64,000 nt of DNA from Eriocheir sinensis (GCF_024679095.1 NC_066516.1:19606535-19670534), one strand, 5' to 3'. Shown: positions 50,575 to 62,048, counted from the first letter of the stretch. Numbers and translations: made by a program. Notes: generated by a model not told the origin, from the letters alone.

Positions 50575-50945
50575 GAGGAGGGGGGGAGGCGGAGGCAGAA
50601 GGGGAGGACGAGACGGAGAGGAAGGGGGAAAAGTTGGAGCAAGATGAGGAGAGGGAGGAGGCAGAGGCAGAAGGGGAGGACGAGATTTAAAGGAAGAGGG
50701 AAAAGGAGGAGCAAGATGAGGAGAGGGAGGAGGCGGAGGCAGAAGGGGAGGACGAGATTTAAAGGAAGAGGGAAAAGGAGGAGCAAGATGAGGAGAGGGA
50801 GGAGGCGGAGGCAGAAGGGGAGGACGAGATTTAAAGGAAGAGGGAAAAGGAGGAGCAAGATGAGGAGAGGGAGGAGGCGGAGGCAGAAGGGGAGGACGAG
50901 ACGGAGAGGAAGGGGGAAAAGGAGGAGCAGGAGGAGGAGAGGGAG
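50575..50945. repeat. 72-bp purine-rich minisatellite, 5 copies
   Basis: GAGGAGAGGGAGGAGGC starts at 50646, 50718, 50790 and 50862, with a decayed edge at about 50575 and an end near 50934. The inner units carry GAGATTTAAAGGAAGAGGG; the two outer ones carry GAGACGGAGAGGAAGGGG instead. As 72 is a multiple of 3, 24-residue repeats stay open in several frames on both strands (for example 50499-51011 minus). No start context, splice or composition supports a gene. Confidence 0.95.
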
Positions 50946-51019
50946 GAGGAGGACGAAGACACATGGAAGAGTGAGCAGCAGAATGCATGTTGACCTATAG
51001 CGACGCTGCATCCTTTAGT

Positions 51020-51455
51020 GATTTAACCGGTTCGCCAATCGACCACCCAGTCAACCAGACAATCAGTCAGTCAGTTAGCTACGCAATCCACCAGATATAC
51101 AGCCAGTCGGTCAACCAGTCAGCCAGCCAGAAAGTCAGACACGTAACTATCTCCATACCATTCCAATCACTTTAGCAAGCCACTCAGCCCACCACTCATC
51201 CAATCAGTCACTCATTCAATCAGCAAGTCACCCAGTCAGCCACTCAGCCAGTCAGAGAGCCAGTCACGTAGCCATCTCCATACCCGTCCATTCACTTTAG
51301 CAAGCCACTCAGCCAGCCAGTCACTTAGTCAGCCACCCAGCCAGCCACGCAGCCACTTCCATATTCGTCCAGTCACTTTAGCAGGCCACTCTAATCGCCA
51401 GTCAGTCAGTCAGCCACTCGTCCAGCCAACCAGTCAGCCACTCCCCCAGCCGTCA
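51020..51455. repeat. Degenerate CAGT/CAGC tetramer field with a higher-order unit
   Basis: CAGTCAGC / CACTCAGC tetramers throughout. A longer unit CATCTCCATACC..CACTTTAGCAAGCCACTCAG recurs with its CACTTTAGCA core at 51168, 51293 and 51374, so larger duplications lie on top of the tetramer repeats. Confidence 0.85.
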
Positions 51456-52055
51456 ACCACACTGCTCAGAAATTGATTTAATGTCCTGCGCGGTGTGGTG
51501 TGACCTATTTTCCTGCTCTCTCTTCCCCTCTTCCGCATGTGATCAGCGCGGGGGAAATTGAGAGCATGACTTGCAGGTATTGTAGACGGATCAGCACATC
51601 ATTATATTTCACCTTTATTATGTTCTCCGCGAGTTGTTTATATATATTTTTTAATCGACCAAAAGATGTTTTTTTTATTTTTTTTTATTTCAGCTCATTA
51701 ATTTGATTCATTACCTTCAATTATTTTTTTTACCTCAGAGTTAAGTGCGCTCTTTTCTCACTAATGCAAGGTTAATGATCACGTGACACTGATGAATTTC
51801 TTGCACTAATACGCTTTGTTCTCTCTCACACCGAATAATCTTTTGTAATTTTCTTCTTCTTTTATTTCTTTTTTTTTTCTTTTTTCTCCCTGCACCAGTT
51901 AATTGCCATTTCTTTTTTCTCTGTCAAAAGTTTCGCGTATAATCTGCGAGCAAATGTTACGCACGTGTGTTGGTTGGTTCTTTTTACGACAAACTAATTT
52001 TAATATTCACCCCATAAAAAACAAAATGGAAAAATCTGCTTAGCTGGATACGTGT
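51456..52055. other. Gene-free AT-rich stretch
   Basis: T-rich with runs of T. No gene. Confidence 0.5.
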
Positions 52056-52645
52056 GTGGGGGTTCTGGGGTGGGGTGTGAGGGGAGGTACTCGTGTGGTG
52101 GGGGGAGGGGGGGGGGTTCGCGGCAATTACGGAAAAAAATACGAAAACGCCGCGAAATTACATAATGAGCGCCGTTTTCTTCCTCCTCGTTGCGATATTT
52201 CTCTTTCTTATCTCGAATTACCCAACTTGCATTATTTCCTCAACTCGTTTTCTTTTCCTTCTTTCTCTCCAAATAGTTTGAGTGTGGCGGTGGCGGTGGT
52301 AATGGAGGTGGGGGTGTTGGTGGTGAAGGTGGTGATATTGGGGGTGTTGGTGAAGATGGCGATGGTAATGGTGGTAGTGGTGGTGGTGGTGGTGGGGAAG
52401 GTGGTCGTCGTAGTGGTAGTATTGTTGTTGTTGTTGTTGTTGTTGTTGTTTTGGTGGTGGTGGTGGTGGTGAAAATGGTGGTAATGGTGGTGTTGGTGGT
52501 TGGGAAGGTGGTAGTTATAGTGGTTGTGATAGTGTTGTTGCTGTTGTTGGCGGGGGGGGGGGTGGAGGGGGGGGGTGATTGTAGTGATGGTGGTGGTGGT
52601 GAGGTTGGTGGTGAAGATGGCGGTGGTGGTGGTCGTGGTGTTGAA
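52056..52645. repeat. G-run and (GGT)n low-complexity field
   Basis: G-runs at 52096-52117 and 52551-52577, GGTGGT/GGTGAT triplets at 52280-52645 and (GTT)n at 52421-52450. The Val-rich plus frame and Thr/Pro-rich minus frame are artefacts. Confidence 0.9.
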
Positions 52646-53460
52646 TCCAGCTTATCACGCATCCCTTCCTTCTTCCCTCCCTCCCTTCTTCCCTCTTTCC
52701 TTTCCTCCATCTCTCCACTTTTCCTTGATGTCTCTTTCCACCCTCCTCCCCTTCCCTCTCTCTCCCTTCTCCCGGCTTCCCTTTCCTCCCTCTCTTTTTC
52801 ATTTCGTCCCTCCTTCCCATAAGCCTTCGCCTCTATCTCCAGCTACGTATCATTTGTTTTTCTCTATCCTGCTTCTTCCTTTACTTGCTTCCTTTATCTG
52901 CCTCTTTTTATTAATTCTTTCTTCTCTCCCAATTTCCATTCAACTAGATTTTCATTTGTTCTTTGCTTTTCCCTACTTGCCTGCTTTCCTTCCCCTCATC
53001 TTTCTTTTTCCTCAGTTCCTCCTCTTCTCCTATGTTCCTCTCTTATCTTTATTCCTTCCTCCATCCATGTTACTGTTTCCCTTTATCTTACGTTTTACTC
53101 CAACCTTTCCTTTTCATCTTCCCTTTTCGTTCTTTCATCCATTCCCTCTTTCTTGTCTTTCGTTTTTCCTTCTTCTCTCAGTCTTGGAATTCCCTCTTTC
53201 TTTATCCTTCTTCAATTCCATTTCCATTTCCATTCCTCCCCCTTCTTCCCCCCCACTACGCCTCTCCTGCTCATCCTGAATTCCGTCCTTCCTTTACTTG
53301 TTTCCCTCCCTCCCTCCATCCTTCCTCCCTTGGTTTCTCTGTTCCATTCCCTTCTTTCCATTTCTCCTTCCCTCAAAGACGAAGGAAGGAGAGGGGGAAG
53401 GAATTCAGGCGTTTCATCTCATTCTGTTTTCCATTAAATTCAAGCTTATTTTACGATATT
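52646..53460. other. Pyrimidine-rich gene-free DNA
   Basis: C/T-rich with TTCC and TCCC units. The 234- and 223-codon plus frames (52575-53279, 52963-53634) are stop-poor Phe/Leu/Ser/Pro products. Confidence 0.65.
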
Positions 53461-53494
53461 GAAAAGCGCTCGAGTGTGTGTGTTGCTATACGGG

Positions 53495-53640
53495 ACATAC
53501 ATACATACATACAAAACTTACATATATACACAAATACATTCAATATATTTATACATGCATACATACACGCATACCTACTATATCTACATACCTACATAAT
53601 ACATACCTACATACATACATACATACATACATGAAGACAT
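53495..53640. repeat. (CATA)n microsatellite, interrupted
   Basis: Two good CATA runs (53496-53511, 53601-53632) joined by decayed TACATA/CCTACATA sequence. Confidence 0.9.
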
Positions 53641-53697
53641 ACGTATATACTGATTACAAACCCACAGACTAATTTCCGCATCATCAGAAATGTGTGG

Positions 53698-53753
53698 TTG
53701 TGTGTGTGTGGGTGTGGGTGTGGTGGAGGAGGTGAGTGGGGAGGGGGTCGTAC

Positions 53754-53785
<32 letters not shown>

Positions 53786-53796
53786 GCCTGTCTGTC
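53698..53796. repeat. GT/GGT patch and (CTGT)n
   Basis: Loose GT and GGTGG at 53698-53748, then (CTGT)10 at about 53755-53796. Confidence 0.9.
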
Positions 53797-53799
53797 TCC

Positions 53800-54404
53800 G
53801 TGCCTGCCTCGCGCCACCACCAGGTCGGGCGGGCATTACACCGACGCTCATTAATATTCCCTGTGTCGACGGCCGGTTCAGCGTGAGGCGCCGCCCCCGC
53901 CGAAGCCGGGCAGTGTTTGCGCGGCGCCGGGAAAGGTCAGCCGCGCGGTTCTCTTCTGTTGTCTATTTTTTTTTTCTTTTACAAGGGAAATGACAACACC
54001 AAACGCAACATAAAATAAATGAGTCACAATATCCTTCTCCTGCATTTTTTCTTCCTTATCATGAGCAGCTATTGTTTCCGTACATACATTAAAAGAGCTG
54101 TATTTTTCTTTCTATATATCTTGAATAACCCACAAAAACCAAGCCAAATTTGTTTTACTCGATATTCGTTTGTTATTAAAAAATCTAAGTGAATAAAAAT
54201 CAAAGTTCTTGTTTGTTCAATACCTGTACACAAATAATACCATTTAAATAAACAGTTTAAAGTTTTTAATCACACGTTCTTTACTTTTATCTGCACATGA
54301 GTGAATAATCCGCCTAAACATTTATTATTATGTGAGTCGAGGAGCTTAATCATTTCAGCATCCATGTATAATAAAAAGCAACACGACGTATTTCTCTCCC
54401 TATC
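53800..54404. other. GC-rich patch then AT-rich gene-free DNA
   Basis: Positions 53820-53955 are CpG-rich with GCGCGGCGCCGGG. No exon recognised. Confidence 0.4.
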
Positions 54405-54800
54405 TAAAGGTTGACGAACAAAACCTTTCATAATATTTACCTCCACAGTCCATCGTTCCTTTTCAACTAGGCCTATGCCCAGCCCCTTTCTCCTTTGGTA
54501 CCGACTGACGAACAAATCCTTCCTTGCTCACCTATTCAACTCACCCGTATCCATCAACTCAACCTTACCGCATTCCCATTCTCTCTAGCTAGTGACTGAC
54601 AAACAAAAAAGCTCATTATGTTCACTTTCTCAGCCCCACTCGTCCTTCTCAACCAAACCTCAACCCAGCCCCTGTCTCCCTTCCTAACGACAGACAAACA
54701 AAAACTTTCTTATCCACCTTCTCAACCCACCCACCCTTTCTCCTTAACCACACTTCAACCCAGCCCCTTTTTTAGCCTGACCAACCCCTGAGCAATCAAC
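54405..54800. repeat. Decayed tandem array, about 86-95 bp units, 4-5 copies
   Basis: The motif (C)TGAC(G/A)AACAAA starts near 54412, 54506, 54597 and 54692, with a poor copy near 54778. Between them are CAACC..CACC and CAACCCAGCCCCT segments in a fixed order. Confidence 0.78.
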
Positions 54801-54981
54801 CCAATCCCAACCACCCAGCCTTATTCACCTATACCAATTCACTCACTATCATCAACCATACCTCAATTAGCCAACCGATCTGACCCACCATCAAATCGCT
54901 CTCTCTTTTCTGTCTCCTACTCTCTCGATTTCCCTGTACTGCCTCCTCCAATCCCGCCGACCGCAGAGTTCATATCGCTTA

Positions 54982-55170
54982 GTGGAAAAGTTTATTTATA
55001 AGTTGATGGAAAATTCGCGGAGATGGACAAAGAGAGAAAGCCCCCAGAGGATTCTATCGGCCAAAGCGTTCCACGGACTCTTCCCCAAAACGATTCAATC
55101 CTTTATCCTTTATGATCCAGAGTCGCGCAAACTCCATCGATATCGGACCCTTTGTGAAGAGTTTCAGTGA
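54982..55170 (+). other. Short open frame of unknown meaning
   Basis: 62 codons, non-repetitive, preceded at 54967 by a CAG that could be a splice acceptor after a C/T-rich stretch. The translation (MEKFIYKLMENSRRWTKRES at the start) matches no family I know, and there is no donor or neighbouring exon. It may be chance. Confidence 0.15.
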
Positions 55171-55189
55171 TGGAGATGTAATGGAGAAG

Positions 55190-55920
55190 GAAAAGGTGGG
55201 GGTAGAGGAGAAGGGAGAGGGAGAGAGGAGAGAAGAGGGTCAATGTAAGGAGGGAGGAAAAAAGTAAAAGGAGATATGAAGCAAAACTGGAGAGGACACG
55301 AAGCAGAAAACGCAGGAAAAGGGAAAAAACGGTGATAAATGTGACCGAGAAAGGGAAAGAAGAGGCGAATACAAGAGCGATAGGGTGGAGAGAGAAACGA
55401 AGATAAGGGAGAAGTGGGAAAAAGGCAATGGAGAGGAAAAGGAGGAGAGGAACGAGGGTAAAAAGTACATGAGGTAGAGAGGCAAGTTTGGTCGTGGAAG
55501 AAAAGGAGGGGAAGTGGGGGAAGGGACAGAACCATCACGCTGGAAAATTCCATAAGCGGAGGCGAAGAAAGGGAGGCGAGGGGGGGGCGGAGGGGACCAG
55601 AAGAAAGAAAATAAGAGGGGGTCAAGAAGGAAACAGGAGAGGTGAGGATAGGAATGAAGGAAGGGAGAGGACATGAAAAGGGGAGAGAAGTAGATAGAGA
55701 AAAACAGAGACAGACAAAAAGAGGGAGAGAGAAGAGGAGTAGGGAGCAGAAGAGAAACAAGAAAAGCCAGAATAAGGAAACAGGAGAAAGGGACAAGGAG
55801 AAAGAGGAACAAGGGAAGGGTAAGAAGTGGGGGAACAAGGAGAAAGGATCTGAAGAGGGAAAAGGAGAGAGGTGGGTCAGGAGAGGAGAAAAGAAGAAAG
55901 GACAGTCAACCAGCGAGCCA
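55190..55920. other. Purine-only gene-free domain
   Basis: A/G-rich (GGAGA, GAAAG, GGGAA) over about 730 bp. The 256- and 190-codon minus frames across it are stop-poor Ser/Phe/Leu/Pro products and not genes. Confidence 0.8.
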
Positions 55921-56403
55921 TCAAGCGGAAACATTTATAGGGAAAGGGAAAGCTGGCTGATCAGGAGCGCCGCGACACATCACCGACGGTTATCAAGTGA
56001 GTGGTGGCGGCGCGGCCCGGCTGAGTGACCGCAATATCCCGTCCACCTGACCTGTTCGTCTTGCCGCTCCCAGCGACGAGGAGCGGCGAGGCGGAATGAG
56101 TTTTTATTCCTTGAATTTGGGAAAGAGTTTGTTCGACTTGAGGTGGTGAAGACAAACATTCTTTTCATTCTCTCACTTATTCACTTTTCACTATTTGATT
56201 TGGTAATAGCATATTTTCATGTCCTGAGAGCTGTACAGGGCCAATAACATGTTTCAAAAGTTTTAATGAGCAATGCAAACATGTATCAGTCGTAAGTTAT
56301 ATAATTTAGATGCTAGAGAGTAAATGGCTAGAAATGGTTTACAAACTGTGAAGCGGATGAAGGAAGAAACACGCCAGTAATGTGTTTAGTGAGGATACGA
56401 ATT
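55921..56403. other. Gene-free unique stretch
   Basis: GC-rich at 55960-56095, then AT-rich. No exon recognised. Confidence 0.4.
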
Positions 56404-56600
56404 AAAGTTTAAAACGAAAATTGAATGACCCAGTAAAGGAGGAGAACACTCAGTAACCATTAGTTTTACTTGCGAAAGTTTATAACGCTAATTGAATTGC
56501 CCTATAAAAGGGGAAGACACTTAGTGGTTAGTGAAAATGCGTAAAAGTTTAAAAAGTAAATTAAATAACCCCGTAAAAGGGAGTTACACTTAGTGAAGGT
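56404..56600. repeat. 70-bp tandem repeat, 3 copies
   Basis: AAAGTTTA.AACG starts at 56404, 56475 and 56544, each followed by AATTGAAT..CCC.GTAAAAG and ACACTTAGT. Confidence 0.88.
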
Positions 56601-57220
56601 AAAGTTGGGGGCAAACGCTCTAGCTGCGCGTGACCTTGGTGTTCATTTCCGTCTCACTGGCTTCTTTGTCAAGTCTGATTAGGTTCTGAAAAGCTCTCAA
56701 GGTCCTGACGTTATATAATCTTACAATAATTTTCTTCTACATTTCTACCTGTATACGTTATTATAATTAGTTATAACTTTCTTCCTTCCTCGGTGACTAA
56801 TATTGACTTCCTTCACATTAATTTCCTCCATTTCATATATATATCAACAATGTTTTTCTTTTCAATCACGCGTGTGCCTAAAATGACATTTCTCACGGAC
56901 TACCAAGAGCACGAGGAAGCGAGGAAATGGAGAGACGAAAGGAGAAAAGCGCGGGAAAAGCGTGATTTCTTGATTTACCAACACCTAATACTATTTTTTT
57001 TTATTTCTCAGTCTTATTTGTACCTTTAATTATGTTTGTCTAAGAGTGGCAAGAGCGCGTGGCATCGGAGAGGTAATGGGAGGGAAGGAGGGAGCGGGGA
57101 GGAAAGGAGAGGAGAAGGAGGGGAGAGGAGCGATGCGTGGCGTGGTTTAGTGTTAATATTTTACATCAAGTGATATTGTGGGATCAATACAGCCGGAAGG
57201 AGGCAACGCCGCCACCACCT
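56601..57220. other. Gene-free stretch
   Basis: AT-rich, then A/G-rich at 57060-57130. No exon recognised. Confidence 0.4.
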
Positions 57221-57224
57221 GTTG

Positions 57225-57720
57225 CTCGGAGCTTCCAACCTCACTCCTTCCCCCGGTTTCTGCCCCCCCCCCTCTCTACTCCCCGTTGGTACCCTCCCCC
57301 ATATCCACCTAAGCCGCCTCACGCCCCGCCTCGTTTCCCGCCCCCGCCAAGTGCCAACCTCAGCCCAGCATCTCCCTTCCCCACCGGCACCCTCATCCCT
57401 CCCCAATCTTCAAAGCCGAACCGTCCCTCCCCTCCACAGCGCCCTCCCCCGCCCATCCCAGCCCAACCCCCCGCCCATCCCAGGTCCCGACACCGCCCGA
57501 CCCCATCCCAATCCAGCCCCAGTCCATCCCACCCCAGCCTCCACCCCCGCCCAGCCCCAGCCATAGCCTCCACCCCCGCCCAGTCCCAGCCCCAGCCTCC
57601 ACCCCCGTCCAGCCCCAGCCGCAGCCCCGCTTTACCTCCTCTTGTCTCGTCCCGCACAACCCCATCCCTTCCACAGCCATCACCAACAACACTGGCGCCA
57701 CTCAACCAGCTGGCATCATC
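57225..57720. repeat. C-rich domain with a 29-bp minisatellite
   Basis: CCTCCACCCCCG starts at 57538, 57567 and 57596, exactly 29 bp apart, each followed by CCCAG.CCCAGCC. Looser CAGCCC/CATCCC units fill 57440-57640. A Pro/Ser-rich plus frame (57137-57745, 202 codons) and a Gly/Trp-rich minus frame are both open. A 29-bp unit does not preserve frame, so I reject coding. Confidence 0.75.
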
Positions 57721-57785
57721 ATCACTATGGTTACGATTCGAATAATTGATATTGTTAAAGTACATAAATACATATATAAATAGTT

Positions 57786-57816
<31 letters not shown>

Positions 57817-58680
57817 GCCTGCCTGAACTAAACGAGCGAACCCTGCGTGAAGGAGTCTCTGAACCTCTGAGCAGCGGTGAGTAAGTGTCTTGGTAGGGAT
57901 CATGAACCAGGTGGATTCTGCGTGGGGGGAAAGGAAGTGACGTCATTATCAAGGCATCAACGTATTCCTTTCCTACCTATGGAACCCGACCGACTTATTG
58001 CCTGCTTCTTTTAAATTTATCCAACGTTACGTCAAAACATTGCCAGTCCTTCTAAGAGTAACTATCATCCCCAATCTCCTCAGTTCTCTTTTATTTTATT
58101 TTATTCTTTTATGTTCACCTCTGACTCACATTTAGTTGAGTTTTCCCGTTTATCTACTTCCCAGCTCCACACTTGACATTCATTACTCTTCCTGGGTTTA
58201 TCTTTTTGTACATATAATACTGCCCAAGTGCTCGTTTAAGTGTTCCCTAGTGCACTACCCCCTGACGCCCTCATCAATCGAGCCATCACCGTGTCTATGC
58301 TTCTGAGAAATAGCACAAAATACTCAATAATATATATCCCTTGCTCATCCTCCGCCTTGCTCTTCCACTTTGTATCTTCGTTAATATAGTCATCGATAAA
58401 TGCTTCCAACCTTACTTTTCTGCTCTATTCATCCTTCTATATGGATACACATGTGACTATGCTTTATGCTTTCATTCTTCGGGCAGGTAAATAGACAAAC
58501 ATACAGAGAAAATAGCATAAAGAGGGCATACATAAAGGCAAGTGGACAGCTCACTTTTCCTCTCCGGACCTTAAGCTAAAAATATCGAGATAAATTGAAC
58601 TTTCATCCCACATAACTTAAAAATGGCCGCAACAATAACTTGTTCGCAAACTTTTCCCAGAGAATATTCCTTCCATATTT
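57721..58680. other. Gene-free stretch
   Basis: (CA)13 at 57788-57814. A TGACGTCA site at 57938-57945 is within chance expectation. No gene. Confidence 0.5.
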
Positions 58681-58685
58681 GTTTT

Positions 58686-58686
<1 letters not shown>

Positions 58687-58729
<43 letters not shown>
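58687..58729. repeat. (CT)21 microsatellite
   Basis: Pure CT. Confidence 0.95.
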
Positions 58730-58730
<1 letters not shown>

Positions 58731-59194
58731 CAACCATCCCCTTCTGACAGGCGCTGCAGCACTCCCCTCAAGGCCCCGCCACACCCCCTTTTGGCCCCCT
58801 TAACCTTTCTTCCGCCGCCACCACCTCCCCCAGTACACCTGCCCCTGTCCAACCAGCGTTTGCGCCGCGAGCAGACTATGCAAAGCTCGTTTTCCCAGGC
58901 AACCGTCGGGTGGAAGGAAACTACGGTGGTTGTCAAAGAACTCAAAAGTCTTTCCAGTTAGATCGTTGTCTGGCTGAGGTGAAATGTGTTAAATGGCCAC
59001 TCCATCTCCATAGCCAAGACCACCTATCTACTGTTCCTCACCATCTTGTTTGTTGTGTTCTTTCTCGTTGTGTGTGTCCTTTCCCCCCATCCATCTGAGC
59101 CACTTGAAGATTCCAAAACAGGGTCATGAGATTTTATTCTCTCGGTTGTTCTGTCTCCAGGGGGTTGTCAACATGCAGTCTGGCTCAACCTGAC

Positions 59195-59195
<1 letters not shown>
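58730..59195. other. Gene-free unique stretch
   Basis: C-rich at 58760-58850, then unique. No exon recognised. Confidence 0.4.
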
Positions 59196-59197
<2 letters not shown>

Positions 59198-59261
<64 letters not shown>

Positions 59262-59280
59262 CCCCCCCCCCAGCCCCCCT
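59198..59280. repeat. (CT)n to C-run junction
   Basis: (CT)30 followed by a run of about 13 C and a second C-rich run, the complement of the GA-to-G transition at 35839. Confidence 0.93.
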
Positions 59281-59394
59281 CACGCCCCGGGAAAGTAATG
59301 GAGCTCCGCGGATCAAGGCAGACTCTCAAACTTTAATGATGCAAAATTGGAGACTTAGCGAAGAGTAAATCCCCTTGAAAAGAAAATTATTGGC

Positions 59395-59560
59395 CGAGCA
59401 TCACTACCCCCACCACCACCACCACCACAAGCACTACCAGCCCCATTACCGACGCCACCACCACCACCACCACCACCAGTTTCCCAGCATAGACCATTAC
59501 TCGAACCAACGTTAAATCTATCCTTGCCCAAAGAACCACCACCACCACCACTACCATCAA
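59395..59560. repeat. (CCA)n tracts
   Basis: CCA triplets at 59408-59430, 59456-59477 and 59537-59553, with unique sequence between. Confidence 0.88.
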
Positions 59561-59814
59561 GGAGACTATTATAGAGAAGATGGGTCTGTTCAGTATTTTT
59601 TTTTTATCTAGTTACAAGTAGTGCCATCTATAGTCTACACAAACTAAAAGAAAACGTCACCATGTAGGGGTAACGATTATTTTTATGGTATCTACGCGGA
59701 CTTTCCAAACTGCCACTTCACCCTCATCACTAAATAAAAGTTTAGTTATCAGGCAGAGAAAACAGTAGTTATGTTTTATTAAACACTTGAGTCAACAGAT
59801 ACCTAGAGCCTCAA

Positions 59815-60132
59815 ATGGACCCGGGATTTTGCGTTCAGCCGCTGTTTTTAGTGCTGATCAAATTTCACGTTACTTATGACCTATGCACACCCTACCATAG
59901 TGCCTACTTCCCAACACAACAGCGCAATCCAACCAGCAACTTTCCACATACCGAATGGAAGGGGAGGGGGCCATATGACAGTAAAGGCACAAGCAGAGAA
60001 AACAGGATAGGTTGTAAGGTAAGGAAAACACTTAGTAAGAAAATACTTAATCCTTGTACTGTATGTCATCCATATGGAGAATGGGTGCATTTTGAAATGT
60101 TATTGAAGGTGTGTTCATGTCGGAATGGGTGA
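59815..60132 (+). other. Unassigned 105-codon open frame
   Basis: Non-repetitive and balanced in composition (starts MDPGFCVQPLFLVLIKF), unlike the low-complexity frames elsewhere. It matches no family I recognise and carries no splice or polyadenylation signal that decides it. It is either a chance frame or an unknown repeat. Confidence 0.15.
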
Positions 60133-60321
60133 GAGTGGATGGTGAGTGGCAGTGGGGTGGAGTCAGCCATTCGCCCCCACCTCTTTTTCTGCATGCTTGG
60201 TGGGCTGGTGGTGTTGTGAAAAGCAGTAGGCACCACGGTAGGCTTTGTCTAGTTGTCGAGAGATTAGCTCAGCACTAAGAACAACATTTAACTCGCTAGG
60301 TGGTTGAACATGGAATCCTCC

Positions 60322-60639
60322 GGCCATGATGTTTACTGGTGACTGTTGTTGGAATTGCGGTGAGGAGGACGAGCCACCGGCAGCTGTACCAAGTTGTCGT
60401 ACTTAGCACATTCTACTTGCCGATTTCTGACCTAAAACTGTATCACCCAATCAAACAACGATATTCTAATCATACTTATCATCAAAACGATTAACTATTG
60501 ATGTTTTTGTGAGTGGTAAGGATAAATCGGCGTTTTAAGCAGATCTGATTATCGTACTTTGGAATAATCATCTTTGCTCCACTGGTGCTGCCATCATGCG
60601 GGCACGATCCGCAACACCCCGGTAAACAAATATGGCGCC
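60322..60639. mobile_element. Fold-back element, about 318 bp
   Basis: The outer ends GGCCATGATGTTTACTGGTG (60322-60341) and CACCCCGGTAAACAAATATGG (60615-60635) are imperfect inverted repeats. Inner arms CCAAGTTGTCGTACTTAG (60389 on) and GATTATCGTACTTTGG (60547-60562) are inverted too, with GCCGATTT..AAATCGGC inside them (near 60419 and 60525). There is no coding capacity. Core motifs occur in the same order as in the element at 27439-27634, which suggests one family, but overall identity is low. Confidence 0.55.
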
Positions 60640-61105
60640 CACAGCTTCATCTTAATGTTTACAGTCTCCTTGATCACCATCGACCCCACTAATATCGCAA
60701 CAGGAGCAGCAGCAACACCACCTACCACTACCATCACCCCCACCACCTACCACTACCACCACCACCTTCCACTACCATCCCCTCCACCTCCACCATATTC
60801 CCGACACAAACACCACAACCATCTCCATCAACTAGACATCTTGACACCACTAACACCACCAAATTTATCACCATAACGACCAAGTATTTCAAGCACTACT
60901 AACATCGCCACCATCACCTCCACACCACCAACACCATCCCCACTACCACCACCACTACCAGCGTTGGCCCTGCCGTAGATAATGACTAATTGGTTTACTG
61001 CAGCTGATTAATTAGTGTGAGATAGTTGGAGTTTGAGGTGAAGAACTTATAAACGGTCAATTAGATAAACAACGTGGGTTAAGACTGTGCCATGCCGGAA
61101 GTGTA
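60640..61105. other. Gene-free stretch with ACC-rich tract
   Basis: ACC/CAC triplets at 60710-60960. No gene. Confidence 0.5.
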
Positions 61106-61146
61106 CCTATGTTTTACACACACACACACACACACACACACCTATG

Positions 61147-61183
<37 letters not shown>
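61106..61183. repeat. Duplicated CCTATGTTTTA-(CA)n unit, 35 bp x 2
   Basis: CCTATGTTTTACACAC starts at 61106 and 61141. The whole unit, including its CA run, is tandemly duplicated. Confidence 0.92.
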
Positions 61184-61185
<2 letters not shown>

Positions 61186-61256
61186 CTGGTCCGACCATCA
61201 GGCCCCCCGGCGCAACAGGCAACAACGTAAAAAAAAAAAAAAAAAAAAAAAAAAAG
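61184..61256 (-). repeat. Dispersed short repeat 'F', copy 2
   Basis: On the minus strand it reads T(27)-ACGTTGTTGCCTGTTGCGCC, then GGGGGGCCTGATGGTCGGACC. This matches the T-tract, ACGTCGCGGCCTATTGTGCC and GGGGCCTGATGGTCGGCCC blocks of copy 1 (37554-37700). It ends exactly at a (CA)n run. Confidence 0.8.
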
Positions 61257-61369
61257 ATTTATTTACCTCGCCAATTGGTAAGGAAAAAAATTAAGTTGTT
61301 CGCCAATCTTTACTGTTATTCACTTGGTTCGTGCGCAATAACTTTCTATAGCGGGTGATTGTAGTACGA

Positions 61370-61370
<1 letters not shown>

Positions 61371-61430
<60 letters not shown>
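61371..61430. repeat. (GA)30 microsatellite
   Basis: Pure GA. Confidence 0.96.
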
Positions 61431-61432
<2 letters not shown>

Positions 61433-61608
61433 CAGTGAATAGAGATAACACTAGGCCTACCACAAGAAGGAGGAGGAGGAAAAGGAAAAGGAAGAAAGGG
61501 AGGAAATAAAAGGGAAAAATTGTGAATGAGAAAACGGGAACACGAAAGAACCGATGAAAGAATAAACGAGAAATTATTTACATATTCTAACAATCACACA
61601 ATGTAAAT

Positions 61609-61644
<36 letters not shown>

Positions 61645-62045
61645 ATCGTAAGTACTTCCCTTCACTCAAAACTCTGGGTCGTCGGTATTGATGGGATTGA
61701 TGGGAAAAGCTGTTGCAGAGTTGGAAGAAATAACGGAAAGGAAAAGAAATGTCAGAGAGCGTCGAAACTGTAAAAGAGAATGAAAGACAAAAAATATAGA
61801 AAACATATAGTGGAAATGGCAGAAATCAATTGCTAAAGACAAACACAGTGTGGCCTTATTCGCACGCAGCTGTATACCGAAATCCATCCCTGATCGTGGC
61901 ATATTAATAATAGAAACAAAAAATATTATGTTCATCCACGGCGGGAAAATTGTGTTGTGCGTCACGGGGAACAGAGTTTTGACACTCGCAAATGTTTAGC
62001 GTGTTGGGTTTCTGCTCCATTAAGACACACAGGCACGTACGCTCC

Positions 62046-62047
<2 letters not shown>
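61431..62047. other. Gene-free stretch with (GT)14
   Basis: (GT)14 at 61611-61640. No exon recognised. Confidence 0.45.

Positions 62048-62048
<1 letters not shown>

Noticed and set aside
50499..51011. Repeat protein from the 72-bp array
   Set aside because: Several frames on both strands are open, and there is no start context, splice signal or balanced composition.
52575..53634. Two overlapping plus frames of more than 220 codons
   Set aside because: They overlap in different frames over C/T-rich DNA, which is the mark of missing stops, not of genes.
55164..55934. 256-codon minus-strand frame
   Set aside because: Complement of a purine-only tract; the low-complexity translation has no domain.
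57137..57745. 202-codon Pro-rich frame, and an opposite Gly/Trp-rich frame
   Set aside because: The underlying 29-bp minisatellite does not preserve frame, and both strands are open.
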